NCBI GenBank assembly: GCA_033239525.1
Contig: BSYO01000024.1
Span: forward strand, 13,325,268-13,389,267
DNA from: Nepenthes gracilis
Lineage: Eukaryota > Streptophyta > Magnoliopsida > Caryophyllales > Nepenthaceae
DNA: 64,000 nucleotides
Direction: 5' to 3'
Below, piece by piece: positions 12,205 through 24,425 of the stretch; position 1 is the stretch's first letter; the number at the start of each line of letters is the position of its first letter. A program made the translations under genes and the position numbers. The notes below the pieces were generated by a model that was given only the letters and a program-made list of their open reading frames with translations, was not told where the DNA came from and made no database searches.

Positions 12205-13485
12205 TTTTTTTTGGGAGAGCTTATTCCGGTCGGCTATTTTGCTTGTAGCCTTGATGCTTCGCAAGACCAAATCTCCAACGTCGAACTACCGCGCTTTTAC
12301 CTTTTTGTTATAATAGTAGGCGATTCGGTGTTGGTAGGCCGCTATCCGCATTCTGATGACGTCGCGAGCTTCTTCTAGCAAGTCTAGGTGTTCTCGGATT
12401 TTTTGGGAGTTATCTTACAAGTCGAAAGATTCTACCCAATTTTGACCAAATCACCGTTTTAGTCCCGTAGCAGAAGTTGAAGGACATCCCGCGCGTTGGC
12501 TCCTTTGGAGTTATTCGGTAAGACTAGAGGACTGAAGGGAGCTCATCTACCCGGGAGCCCCTTGCGTCCTCTAGCTTGGTCTTAAGTTCGTGGAGTAGCG
12601 TTTGGATTGTGATGTCCACCTGTCTATTCGTTTGAGGGTATGCCACCGAAGTGTGGACCAGCCTAATGTCAATGCTGGTGCAATACGTGGTGAATCGCTT
12701 TTTTAAAAATTAAGTCTCGTTGTCAGTCACTATGACCTCTAGAACGCCAAATCTACTAATGATATTTTGACGAACGAACTCAAGAGCGTTGTGCTTTGTG
12801 ATCTTGGCCAGCGGGATGGTCTCGACCCACTTTGTAAAGTAGTTGATACCTGCTATGATAAACTTTCTTTGCCCTATTGTGATTGAAAATGGGTCGAAAA
12901 TGTCGAGCCCTCACTATGCGACGGGACAAGCGCCTCGAGGGACTTTAGCCTGGTGGATGGCTGGTGGTGAAGGTTGTCGTGAAGCCGGCAGCTCTCACAC
13001 TTCTTTACAAACTCAAGCGCATCCTTATTCATTGACGGTTAACTGTAGCCTTGTCGCATGATCCTGAATGTTAGGTTTTTATTGTCAACAAGCGATCCGC
13101 AAATCCTAAGGTACACTTCACCCAAGGCATAGTCTGCTTCTTCTGGGCTTAGGCACCGGAGGTACGGAGTCGAGTAACCGCAGCGATACAACCGTCCATC
13201 GACTACAGTGTACCAGCCGACCGTCTTCTTGATCTGCTTGACCTCCTCTGCATCTTCTGGTAATGTTCCGTCCGCCAAGTAACTTAGGTGGGGCGTCATC
13301 CAATTTTCTGTCCTGGAGATTTGCATTGCCTCCTGTTTCTCTATGTTGGGAGTGTTCAGAACCTCCTGTTTCTCTAGGTGGGGCCTTTTTCTTCAACTCT
13401 TGAACTTTAGCGATCTTCATCGACTTAACGATCAACCTTGAGACCTTGAACTCTTCAATTAAACTACGATCCTCACGGAACATTG
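12205..13485 (-). pseudogene. Antisense gypsy integrase fragment
   Basis: Minus-strand remnant of a Tat-type pol 3' end. Reading down from 13330, the stretch with WMTPHLSYLADGTLPEDAEE and LRCLSPEEADYALGE matches the integrase N-terminal region of the element at 58534. Further on, about 12770-12460 matches the HTSVAYPQ and LLHGLKTKLED blocks of the catalytic core. Then 12440-12220 matches the C-terminal YYNKK...FDVGDLVL block. Frames shift several times and stops are frequent. Neither LTRs nor an RT lie next to it, so it is an isolated scrap. Confidence 0.8.
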
Positions 13486-13970
13486 CTTCAAGCGTCCTTG
13501 GTCATCTTCCTCCCTTTTCTCTAAAAACACAAGAAAGACGAGTCAAAGCAGCTTTGCCTCATCTAATTTTGACTCACTCACAATCCCAAAGATCCTCTCG
13601 AGATCACGGAAAAGTTAGCCACCCGTGCGGTGCATTACTAAGTCGGGCCTTCCAACACTGCTCGCAACATTTCCCCACATCATCGCATAAGCACTTCTAC
13701 GCTTTCACGGCATTTCTCCGCACCACCTTAGCGTGCGCATTTGCCATTGCGGGAATATTGTTGACTTGGCGTCGGAGTGGCCTCGGTGGGAGAAATCGCA
13801 GTCGGACCCCCTTCACTCTTGTTTGTTGTTTGTGTTGTGCGGCAGCCGGAGTTCGTAGAGACGGAGACCAGACCTTCTTAAGGAGCGCCCGCACGCCAGG
13901 AATCCAGGCGCTCCCTAACCCGTACGACAACCTTGGGCCCGGGACGCAACAGATATATTATACAATTTGA
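13486..13970. other. Unassigned GC-rich segment of the mosaic insertion
   Basis: This segment separates the integrase scrap from AT-rich spacer. On the minus strand it contains gactgcgatttctcccacc and a ccgacgccaagtcaac stretch, which resembles the 3' part of some plant gypsy LTRs. It may be the decayed LTR or leader belonging to the antisense fragment. Open frames on both strands (such as 13446-13970 plus) look like by-products of GC content. No gene is called. Confidence 0.35.
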
Positions 13971-16150
13971 ATTTTTGATAATTTTGTATGGTTTGTATGA
14001 TTCAATATTCATATATATGACAAACTGTAAATGTAAAATTATTTAAAATTACTAATTCTTTTTTTAAAAAATAAATGGATAGTTAAATTTAGGCTTATTT
14101 TTTGCCATTAAGTGAAATTTCATTTACTATATTTTATTTTCTCAAAATTAACATCGCCTTTCTTACAGGCTGAAACGAAAGCACAATTAATTTTTATAAA
14201 AGTACTTAAAACATTTAATATAATATAACAAAAATTTAAACTGCTTTATTTTATTATTATGGTCATAGATTTGGTAAATTTAAAGACAACATTTGCGATA
14301 AATGATCTCCAATACTCATTAATAATAATTTTTCCCAAAGAGGTGGTATCAATGCTTGCGCATGATGCCCCCTCCCACGCCGAATATTGCCATCAGTATT
14401 CGGTCACCCGACCACCCAAACCATAGTTGATCTGTAAATCATCGCATCATTGTATCAATTAACAGTGATAAAAAAACTTTCTTGATCTAAAATAGCAAAT
14501 ACGATCAAAAATATCATTAATTGAAACACACATTGCAATCAATAATAAGTATCTGCTATCGTTCTTTCCCTCTTACCATTTTTCGTTCATTCTAAGCAAG
14601 AGGTAGACTGAACCCACAATTACTTAGTAAAAGAGCCATCCATAGAGCCATCCATTATGAAAGATTATTACTATACAGAATAAATTCTTACGAATAAAAG
14701 CAGATGTTCACCCATCATGAAAAATAGAGAACAAAGCTTCGATGCGGAAAGGCAAGAGATGTACAAGCTACAAATCTAATTGACTAGTAAATAATAGGAC
14801 CAAAAGAAGCACCAACTCTTCGATAATAAACTAATTTTCCTCCAACGCTATATTTAAATATTAAAATAAAATAAGATAAAAATAATATAATTATTTTTAA
14901 AGAATAAAAATTTAAAATTAATTTTTTATTATTTAATTAATCATTTACATTAGAACAAATTAAATTAAAAAATTATTTTTTTAATGTGTGATATAATATA
15001 ATGGTAAGAGAAATATTTACGTAATCAGTATAAGATGGCTTTACCATCATACACAAGAAGGTTCGGATATATTTCAACAACATCGAGTGAGTTAATCAAC
15101 ATAGTTTACTAGTTCAAAATTTTATAAGATTTATTTAAGTTATATAAGTATTATAGACGAACCTGATAAAAAATATTATGTCTAATTAAATTTAGAAAGG
15201 GTACAATCATGAGTACAGTTGACCGATTAGGTTCAACTCAGCTCAAATTATAAATTTTTTTATAAACATATTTTTTAAAATTAATATTAGGTTTAAAAAA
15301 TTATTTTAATAGATAATATACTTATATAATTAATAAGTTTTTACTAAAAATTTTCATTTAAATATATACTTCAATAGTATTAAAATTTTAAAATATTTTA
15401 TATTTATAGTTATTTTTATATATTTATGAATTTAAAAAATATTTAAAAGTAAAAAATATTTATGTCTTAATCTGAACTAATCCAATTTAGATTATAAATA
15501 TATCTTGTCAAACCTGACTAAAGTAATTATAAATTTTTATTTAAACTTGATTTACATCTGACCCAAATTCTATTTTAATTAGGCCCAATTTTAAATAAGA
15601 GTAAATAAAAAATTTAATAGTTGTTTCTTAACAATCAGAATAAAAAAATATCAAATGGATGTTTTTTTTTGTTTTCTATTTTAAAAGAATAATAATTTCT
15701 TTTGAAATTATTATTCTTACTATTAAAATAATTAAATATTAAAATAAAATTAAAATAAAAATTTTACTTTATCCTACCAAACAGACAATAGAAGTGTTGA
15801 AAAAGATGTAGAAATGGTAATAAAATTAAAACTATTGAAACTGAATTGTTAATATATATATATATATATATATATAATAAACAAATCATTCGGTTCAATT
15901 TTGATTTAAAATGGCAAATTATTTTTTATTTTGGGTCAACTTCAAACTGTTAGAAACCCGAATTGACAACTACACATGCACATATAATTTTATTTGCTTA
16001 TTTAATATTTATATATTATGCAGATATTTTGACATCATAGATTTTATATTGCTATATTTTATAATTTGAGTGAAAATATTACGTTAAAAAACCAATTAAC
16101 TGATGTGACCAAAGCAGTTAAGTAGTCCCAAATGACCAAGCTCGAGCATC
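13971..16150. other. Orphan second copy of the inter-unit spacer
   Basis: Matches 5840-6910 plus 10266-10990 of unit A without the LTR element, and also 22300-24400 and 30500-32600. It lies between the mosaic insertion and the 3' flank of copy B and has no GT90 exons of its own. It ends in cgagcatcaggcac, where similarity to the other spacers stops. It contains the empty site for the 6.9-kb element. No coding region seen. Confidence 0.7.
15850..15877. repeat. (TA)n microsatellite
   Basis: About 13 consecutive TA repeats inside the orphan spacer copy. The corresponding positions in the other spacers have no long TA run, so the expansion is specific to this copy. Confidence 0.85.
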
Positions 16151-16329
16151 AGGCACATATTTCTAAACGATAGTATTTTTTAACCTAATTTTAGAGCTTC
16201 TCTTTTCAAATTGGCAATTGATTTTGGAGTTGACCTAATTTAGGGGTTGAAACTGATAATTGATTTACTTTCTTTTCAAAATTGAATCAAACATCCAAAA
16301 AAAAGAAAGTCAAGAAAGTGAGTTTATCC
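16151..16329. other. 3' flank of copy B
   Basis: Short non-coding flank directly downstream of the copy B stop codon. It shares the ttgatttactttcttttcaa block with the flanks of A, C and D, marking the conserved 3' edge of the unit. No clear polyadenylation signal was assigned. Confidence 0.5.
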
Positions 16330-19300
16330 TTATTGATTTCCTTCAGATTCCCATTCCTCCACTTGTCTTTTGATCTTGGCATTTTGGTCGAGAAGTTCCT
16401 GAAGAGCTTGGGGACTGTAGGGAGGAGGCATGGCGCATGGGTTTCTTTGTGCAGGCCCCTCTACCATGGTTTCTAGCCGGTACATATGCTCTAAGCCATT
16501 AGGACCGCAACCCCATTTCTCGGAGCACAACTCAACTGCCCCTGAAGGTATAGTCGGTTTATATCTAAGTAGCATCCCATATTCATTCAACACATGGAAC
16601 ATATAGTCGTATATATTTTCTATTGGCATTTGTTCCATGATGAATTTGCTGCCTTCTTGTCCGACTTCCTGTGCCTGCAAGTTGCCACTAAGTTAGGAAA
16701 ATAAAGAAGAATGTGTACAATATAAGAACTTTGTGAGTTAAAGACATATTTGTAATAATTTTAGATGAAAATATTAACCGATATTTGTCCTCGATACTGA
16801 AAAAATATATCAGTATGTAATGTATTAGTTGATGAAATGGTAAAATTTATAAAAATTATGTAACAAACTCTGAAAATGATTCCTAAATGTCCTTATGAGA
16901 ATTTTAAAATTTGTGTTTTATTGGCCAATATACATTGGATTTTATAACCTGATTTTATTCCTAAAAGTTTAAATCTATACATTTTATATATATTTAGACT
17001 TTTTAAGAAACTTAAGTTCACATATTTTAAAGGTATAAATATTTTGATATACAAGTTTTAGGTTGTATTCTTCAATAAACTAGAAAAATATTAAGATTTA
17101 TTTCGATAATTATTTGACAAAAATTCTTCAAATAGTCAAATAGACTATTAAATATTGTTAGTGTTTAGTATATAATTTCTTTTTGATATTCTCAAGAGGA
17201 AAATATTTTTTTATTCACAATGCCCAAGGTAGATACACATTATCTAATATAAGCGATGTCGACATTAATATTTTTATATATGAGGAGAACATATAAACCG
17301 ATCTCTTAGTTGTCTACAATTTTATAGTGTGTGTACAGATAATCACCTTTTCAATATGACTGTTACCCCATTCGACAGCAAACTTAATAGATTTACAAAT
17401 TTGATCAGGGTGGTCATTGATCGGCCAATAATGCTTCAACGGCACCAGGCTTCTTGTGAAGAATTCATAAAAAGTGGGATTGACTTGTAGGGTCATTGAA
17501 TCACATGCTAGAACATACTTGTTACTAACAGACCATGCAATTCCTTCTATATAAATTTTATACCTACAAAAAACGAAACCAATAGGTAGATAAGATGATG
17601 TGATGTTGTCAAACTTCATTATAGTAGTAAGCTAGGAAAAAGAATGTTACCTATTAGTGCATTGTTGCGACAAATCTGAGTTATTGAATCCCTCAGCAGT
17701 CTCTCTAAACCAATCCTGCAAATCTAAGCCCCTAGCATTAGTAATGGCTTTTGATAAATTTTAATTAAGATGAACTTGGCAATGTCAAACTTTTATACTT
17801 TTTATCATTATATGAACTAGAAATATTAAGTTAACTAACTTTTAAAACTGAAATATAAAAAATGATAGACAACTAGTTTTAGAATAGGCTTCATGACATG
17901 TGTCAATGTCACTTCTTAAGGTGGGATTCACATTATACATGCAAAGAGGAGAATTTAAGTCGTCTCACGGATACAATGATTCTTTTTGTTTAATTTTATT
18001 TTGTATAGTAATAATAACAATCAAAAGAAGTGCTTTTAGCAAAAATCAAGATTGTCTAGTATTTAGTAACTATTCTTCCCAATAAACAATTGATAAAATC
18101 AACTTGTTTTTTATTGATTTTAGAAAATATATTTAGATCTTGTTTTTTATAGACGATAGAGTCCCTCTTTCAAATAGTTGTAACTATGTGGCTTTTTCAA
18201 TTTTGCTCGTTAGGATATTTGGCCATTTGGAAAAGATAATTATGTTTGGTTCAAATCTCAACAAACCAAAAAATAAGAATACCAAAAACCAATATCATCC
18301 CATCGAAAGAACAAGTACCAAGTACACCACAAGGAACACAGTACTATTGAGGACAGTTATATTGTAAAGTAATTCTCTAATGCGGGATTTTTTTTTTTCT
18401 TAATCATCTTAAAAATAGACAAAACATTAAGCAAAAGAAAAATATGTTACTTGGTGATAGATAGCAGCATTCCAATCCTTCGTAGAATTGCAATTTTTAA
18501 GTTTTCCCCTTGTACCCATAAACAAGCTTCCTTTCCAATATGCATATGGTTCCCGATTTGTCCAATTAATCTTTCTATTGCCTTTTTCAATATCTTTCAT
18601 CAAGGGTACCCACGGCTTTATGTTGGTTTCCGGCCTGCAACATAAAAATCAAACACTTTGTTATTATAGAGCACTTCTTATCATAAGATTTTATTTTTTT
18701 TCTTTTTTGAATTTTTGCAGGGAAGAGTGTAAGTTACTTCTTGAACTCAACTAAGCGATTTTTTCCTTTCTTCTTCATCAAACAACTTATGCTATTGCAA
18801 ATGTTGCTTGGCCAAATTAGAGCTATATATGTTTGCAAAGATGTGTGTGTACAATATTTGCTTTTAGTAGAGTATAAAACCACTCCTTGCTCATTAATTA
18901 GATATCTTAAGCTTTTAAATAAATTGGCAAAATAAAATAGTATTAGAGTCGTATAGATTACAAATTTAACTCCTAAAACATCTCATTTCTTATATTTATT
19001 TTTAGTATGTGGTTTAGATCGGACCTATGCCTAATCCGCACTTGAACACCAAAAATGATATTTGTACGAGGGGGTATGTTAGAGTATAGAACTACAATTT
19101 GATTTCCACCTACTAGTTTAAATTTTTGGGTCAGTTTTTTTTACAACTTTAACTTCCTCCCAAATTATGACTTTTTGAGATACCAAAAGTAGCTAGTGAA
19201 AGAAATCTTTGATTGAAAAAAGGCAAATTGTTCATGAAAATGTAGAAAAATTTTGAGTGCTAAGAAGGCTTTACCAACCCCAGAAGGACCAGTCAGGAAA

Positions 19301-20471
19301 GACAATATCAAATGTAGAGTCACTTCCGCAAAAATGAAACAATAGTGGCACTTCTGTAGCATTTGATTCCATGTATTGATCTTTTTTAATCAACGGCGGA
19401 TCGTGGCACTGGAACATCAAATCCAAGTCAGGTAATCGTCCAGGATACAACTTTAAGAGCTGCAAAATTCCCCATAGTGTAAGCACATCTCTTGTCTGAA
19501 AAGCTTTGTCATACTGGTTGACATAGGCTGTTCCATTAATAATGACGAGTCGAAAATGTGCAAATTGTTTCGCGCTTTCAACCATTTCTAGCGTGATTCC
19601 ATTCTTCTTCCACGGTTTTAGGTCTTCATGGATCCACCGGAAGTAGTCAGGACATTGGAGGTGACTCAGCCGTTCGGCTAAGTCTCCTTGCGGCAGGTAA
19701 TTTGCTGGGCAGGTTAGTGTCATGTTAGTGGTGGTGCAATTGAGAAGATACTCATCTCTCAATGGGTACTCAGGGGATGGTCTGTATAACCTCTGAAATG
19801 AAACTCCTGCAAAAGTGGGCTTCACAGATGGACCAAACGCATGAGTGTTTTTTCGAAAATACATGAACAGTAGGCTTTAATTTAATACATAATCTTTATT
19901 TTATTTTTTTCTTAAAACATTGGAGATAATCCAAGCATAAAAAATCATTTTTCTATTTTTTCATATTTTTTAAAAATCAAATTCACCCTAACATGATCTC
20001 TTATTTCGTAAATACATATATATAACGCTAATAAAATAAAATGTTAAAATGTTATAATCATGGCGTATTTAAAAAATAAAATTTTTATAATATATATACT
20101 GTTCTCTCACTGCTGATAACGGAAATAACGACGGCTTTCTGTTAAAATGAGAAGAAAATCAACAATTGAATGACACTAGAGCGAACGAGACTGACTTTCG
20201 TTAATAATCAAATCTAACAGAGACTGTTTTGCGATTTAAAAAACAATTATTAATGACTGAACTTAAGAATTTGATTGTGAAAGAGATGAATTACCACACC
20301 GATCCAGCGAGTGGAAGCAATGGTTCCAACAAGGAGGACGACGAGCATGAGGGACGCAGTCCTCGCGCCGAAAACCTTCGACGACAACATCGCAGGCCAT
20401 CTTACTACCTCCAAAGCTCTGCTGAATGGTTTACTCAGTCGCAGTCGGGATCTATGAGCCGGTTTTTCCAT
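16330..20471 (-). CDS. GT90 (DUF821/CAP10) glycosyltransferase, copy B, intact
   Basis: The only complete member of the array. Six exons join in frame: 20471-20295, 19792-19275, 18634-18451, 17715-17651, 17563-17347 and 16674-16330, all GT-AG, giving 501 residues, usual for the family. Residues 1-40 are basic, and about 40-59 (ASLMLVVLLVGTIASTRWIG) form one membrane anchor, so a type II Golgi/ER protein with a lumenal CAP10 domain is expected. Family blocks follow: CPDYFRWIHEDL (106-117), FRLVI (139-143), FQTRDVLTLWGILQLL (157-172), PDLDLMFQCHD (180-190), IVFPDWSFWGWPE, REPYAYWKG, AWSVSNKYVLACDS, HYWPI and SIKFAVEWGN. By analogy with animal POGLUT1, Asp190 in CHDPP may be the catalytic base (inference). 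The donor and acceptor substrates are unknown. The C-terminus is ESEGNQ, with no KDEL-type signal. The start was chosen because it lies before the anchor and is conserved in A and D. Confidence 0.9.
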
Positions 20472-20590
20472 AAATTAATCAATCACGGAATCAAAAGAAA
20501 TTGCTATTTTGTTCGGAGCGAGTCAACCGAGATGACCAGGAGGAGGAAGAAGAGCAGCGTGACGTTCTGGCTCGTCGAAGGAACGATGCA

Positions 20591-20597
20591 TTTTATA
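20591..20597 (-). promoter_or_regulatory. Likely TATA box of GT90 copy B
   Basis: TATAAAA on the minus strand, about 120 bp upstream of the start codon. The same motif is present at the matching place in copy D (51107-51113) and is replaced in both repeats of copy A. Position and conservation support it, but no transcript evidence is available. Confidence 0.5.
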
Positions 20598-20957
20598 ATA
20601 AAACGTTGGGGTGGCAGGAGGGAATGGGTGAAATTTCCTATGAATAAAGGGGTCAAATAGCAATTAATGAACTTTTAATTGGCGAGTTGATTCTTCACCA
20701 CAGTGGAGGGTGGGAAATATTGTATAATATGACAAATTTATTTATTTATTTATTGTTACTGAGTAATTATTAATGATGTATAATTATTATATTAAAAATA
20801 AAATAATAATATTTATAAATATTTAATTATCATATCAATAAAAAATATAATAAAATAAAAATTTTTAAAATAATTCAGATAATTAAAATATAAACTAAAA
20901 AACATACGTAATAATATAAGATTAGCCATAGTTGGACAGAAAAATATAAATATAAAT
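20598..20957. other. AT-rich upstream region of copy B, no gene
   Basis: Upstream region shared with copies A (4600-4865) and D (51115-51484). It is dominated by short A/T tracts and has no coding signal. Confidence 0.5.
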
Positions 20958-21888
20958 TGATGAGTCCAGCATGGATCTAGATCGGAACCAACGAAACTCA
21001 ACTGGAAGATGGGTACGATAAACAGAGGGGGCCCAACCGAACGTCCCAAAAGATTTAGAACCCTGGTCCATTGGGCACCCCAAACATGCAATCAATCAAC
21101 GTTATTCGCACCCCTATAGAGGCAACTGCAAGTTGCCAGCGTAGAAGGCGTCGACTCAGAAGATGTCAGCCAATGGAAGATAATGTTAGCGCCGACAAGC
21201 CGAAACGTATGCTACCCGAACAGCTGCTTATCTAATCCAAGCTAAGTCAAACAGGCCTATGTTATCCACGTCCGACAATGGTCTCCTCGCCTCTATAAGA
21301 CGACAACTAACATCGTTGATTACCACGATCGGTGAATCTTGACAAGCCTTTTATCGGAGATCCCGACTCCAAAAGCCTCCCTAAATGAGCCTACAAATAC
21401 CCTCTCTAGCAGCGAAGAGAAGAGGATTTCCCACTTCTAAAAAATAACCTAAACGGTGCCCTGAGATCGAAGCCTTGATCTCAGCATTTAACGCTCAAAG
21501 TAGCGAGAAGAAAGAACCAGCTGTTTTTCCTCAAACCACTACTTCCCTACGACGACGACAATGAGTCATCCCAAGCAGTGCACTAAAGGGAGCACTAGTC
21601 TCCTTTCAGCATTCCATACACTCCCTTCATTTCAACATTCCTATATTTTTATCACGTTTACTTTTACGCGTTCATCTTTCCATCTTCAAGAAAAGATTTA
21701 TAATTTAAGCGTCGGAGTATTTACGTTGGGACAACCCCCACCGTCCTCTAACCTTTTATTTATAATTTGTGGTGCGTAGGATCCAAGTTGAGAGACGCAA
21801 AGACTGGACCTATTTGTGATCTGACATAATTGAGAAATCCGAAGGCTCCCTAATTCACACAATAATCTGAACCCAATGACACAGCATA
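20958..21888 (+). mobile_element. Solo LTR in unit B
   Basis: About 930 bp, starting TGATGAGTCC and ending near cacagca, inserted in an AT-rich stretch. It has a tacaaataccct TATA-like motif at 21391 and a 3' part resembling the ends of the other Tat-type LTRs (agttgagagacgcaaagac near 21787). No PBS, coding region or second LTR follows, so the element has been reduced by LTR recombination. Unit D carries the same LTR at the same site, while unit A has the empty site near 4865. The flanking target copy is degenerate (about taaat). Confidence 0.75.
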
Positions 21889-24425
21889 GATATAAGAAAA
21901 TTTTAATTAATGTGATAAAAAATAATTTATAATTATTTATAATTTTGGATGATATTATGTTAAATAGGGTTATATAGTTAAGTATGAATTGTAAGGCTTT
22001 ATTAATATTGCATTAATTATTTAACAGTAATTAAGTTTGACACTAATCATATTCTTCTCTCCATTTAATTAAGTCGAACACAATGGTGTGACAACTGAGC
22101 ACCACGGTCAATAAGCTTCATGGATACGGCGAAAGGAGTACGACGCTTCACATTAAAAAATAAAAGACTTTTTTTTTATTTTAATTATTTATTTTTAAAT
22201 TAATAATTATAATTTAATTATTTAAAAATAATTATTTTTAATATTTTTTAAAATTTTTAAAAAATAATTAAATTATAATTATTTATTAAAAATAAATAAT
22301 CATGATATAAAATTACTAATTCTCTAAAAATAATAAATGGATTGTTAAATTTAGGCTTATTCTTTATCATTAAGTGAAATTTATTTTACAATATTTTATT
22401 TTATCAAAATTATTATCACCTATCTTACGGGTTGAAGAAGAAGCACAATTAATCTTTATAAAATATTAAAAGCGGAATAAAAAAATTTGACATTCTAACT
22501 ATCTTATTACTGATATTAATTGTTTTACTAGGGATATAAATACCAAAAATGGCTTTAATTTTTATGATTTCTTTTACTCATCTGTCCCATATTCAAATTA
22601 CTTGATTTCATAGTTATTTAATATAAATATTTTATCTCTTTTCTTACTATATATATTATAAATTTTTCTTATATCACCAAATTGAATGTATACAAAAGTA
22701 CTTAAAACATATAAAATAACATAAGAAAAATTTAAACTATCTTATTTGGTTATTATTGTCATAGATTTAGTAAATCTAAAGGCAACATTCATTGATAAAT
22801 GATCCCAACACTCATTAATAATAATTTTTTTTTTCCAAAAAGGTGATATCAGTGCTTGTGCATGACGTTCGTTCCCTTGCCGAATACTACCATGAGCATT
22901 CAGTAACGTCACCCACTATCAGTCGCCCAACTGCCCCAACCCACAATGGATTTGTAAATCATATCATTAGATTAATTAACAGTGATTAAAAATATTTCTT
23001 GATCGTAATATAACAAATATCTTTAAAAATATAACTAACAAAAACACACACTATAGTCAATAATAAATATCTACTATAGTTGATTATTCTGTTACCATTT
23101 TTCATTTCTTTTAACCAAGAGGTAGATCGAGCCCACAATTACTTAAGAAAAGAACCCTTCATTAGGAGAGATTATTATCGTACAGAAAAAATTCTTATAA
23201 ATAAAAGCAGATGTTGACCCATCCCGAAGTATGGAGAACAAAGTTTCATTGAGGAAAGGCAAGAGATGTGAAAGCTTCAAATCTAATTGACTAGTAAATG
23301 ATAGCACTAAAGGAAGCACTAATTATTCAATGATAAACTAACTGTCATCTAACGCTATATTTAATTACTGAAATAAAATAAAATTAATATAATTATTTTT
23401 AAAGAATGAAATAATATGAGAATGTAATTTAAAATTAATGTTTTATTCTTTAATTAATTATTTACATTAGGTCAAATGAAATTAAAAATTATTTTTTAGT
23501 GTTTGATATAGAATAATAGCAAGAGAAATATTTACGTCATTAGTACAAAATGGCTCTTTTATCTTTACCAAAAAAAACAATATTTTAACACATATTAGAA
23601 TGTTTGAATATATTTCAACAACAGTGAGTCAGTTAATCAACATGGTTTTACCAGTTTAAAATTTTATAAATTTTATTTAAGGTATATAAGTATTATATAT
23701 GAACATGGTAAAAAATATTAGGCCTAATTAAATTTGGAAAGGGTACAATCACAAGTAAAATTAACCGATTCAGTTGAACTTGGCACAAATTATAATTTTT
23801 TTATAAATATATTATTTTTAAAATTAATATTAGGTTTGAATAATTATTTCAATAGATTATATATTTATGTAATTAATAATTTTTATACTAAGATTTTAAA
23901 TTTAAATATAAATTTGGTAGTGTTAAAATTTTAAAATATTTTATATTTTTAGTTATTTTTTATATATTTATAAATATAAAATATTTAAAAATTAAAAATA
24001 TTTATATCTTAATCAGAACCAATCAAATTTAGATTATGAATATCTCTTATCAAATTGGACTAAAGTAATTATAATTTTTTATCTAAATCTAATCCACATC
24101 TGATCCAAATTCTATTTTAATTAAGACTAATTTCTAATAAGAGTAAGTAAAATAATTTAAATTGTTATTTCTTAACAATTCTGAATAAAAAAATATCAAA
24201 GGGATTTTTTTATTAATTATTTTAAAAGAATAATAATTCCTTTTCATATTATTATTCTTGCTATTAAAGTAATTATACAATAAAATAAGATAAAAATAAA
24301 AATTTTACTTTATCCTACCAAATGGATCATGGAAGTGTTGAAAAAGATGCAGAAACAATAAGGAAATTAAAACTATTGAAATTGAATCGTTAAAAAAAAA
24401 GTAGAATAACCAAATCATTCTATTT
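21889..24425. other. AT-rich spacer upstream of copy B, no gene
   Basis: Spacer of the duplicated unit, alignable with 4900-6910 and 10266-10870 of unit A and with 30300-32610 of the next spacer. No coding region of note. The short open frame near 23734-23934 lies in AT-rich sequence and is not conserved in the equivalent spacers. Confidence 0.6.

Noticed and set aside
13446..13970. 174-residue plus-strand frame
   Set aside because: It overlaps antisense pol-related sequence and GC-rich mosaic DNA. There is no recognised domain and no supporting splice or start context.
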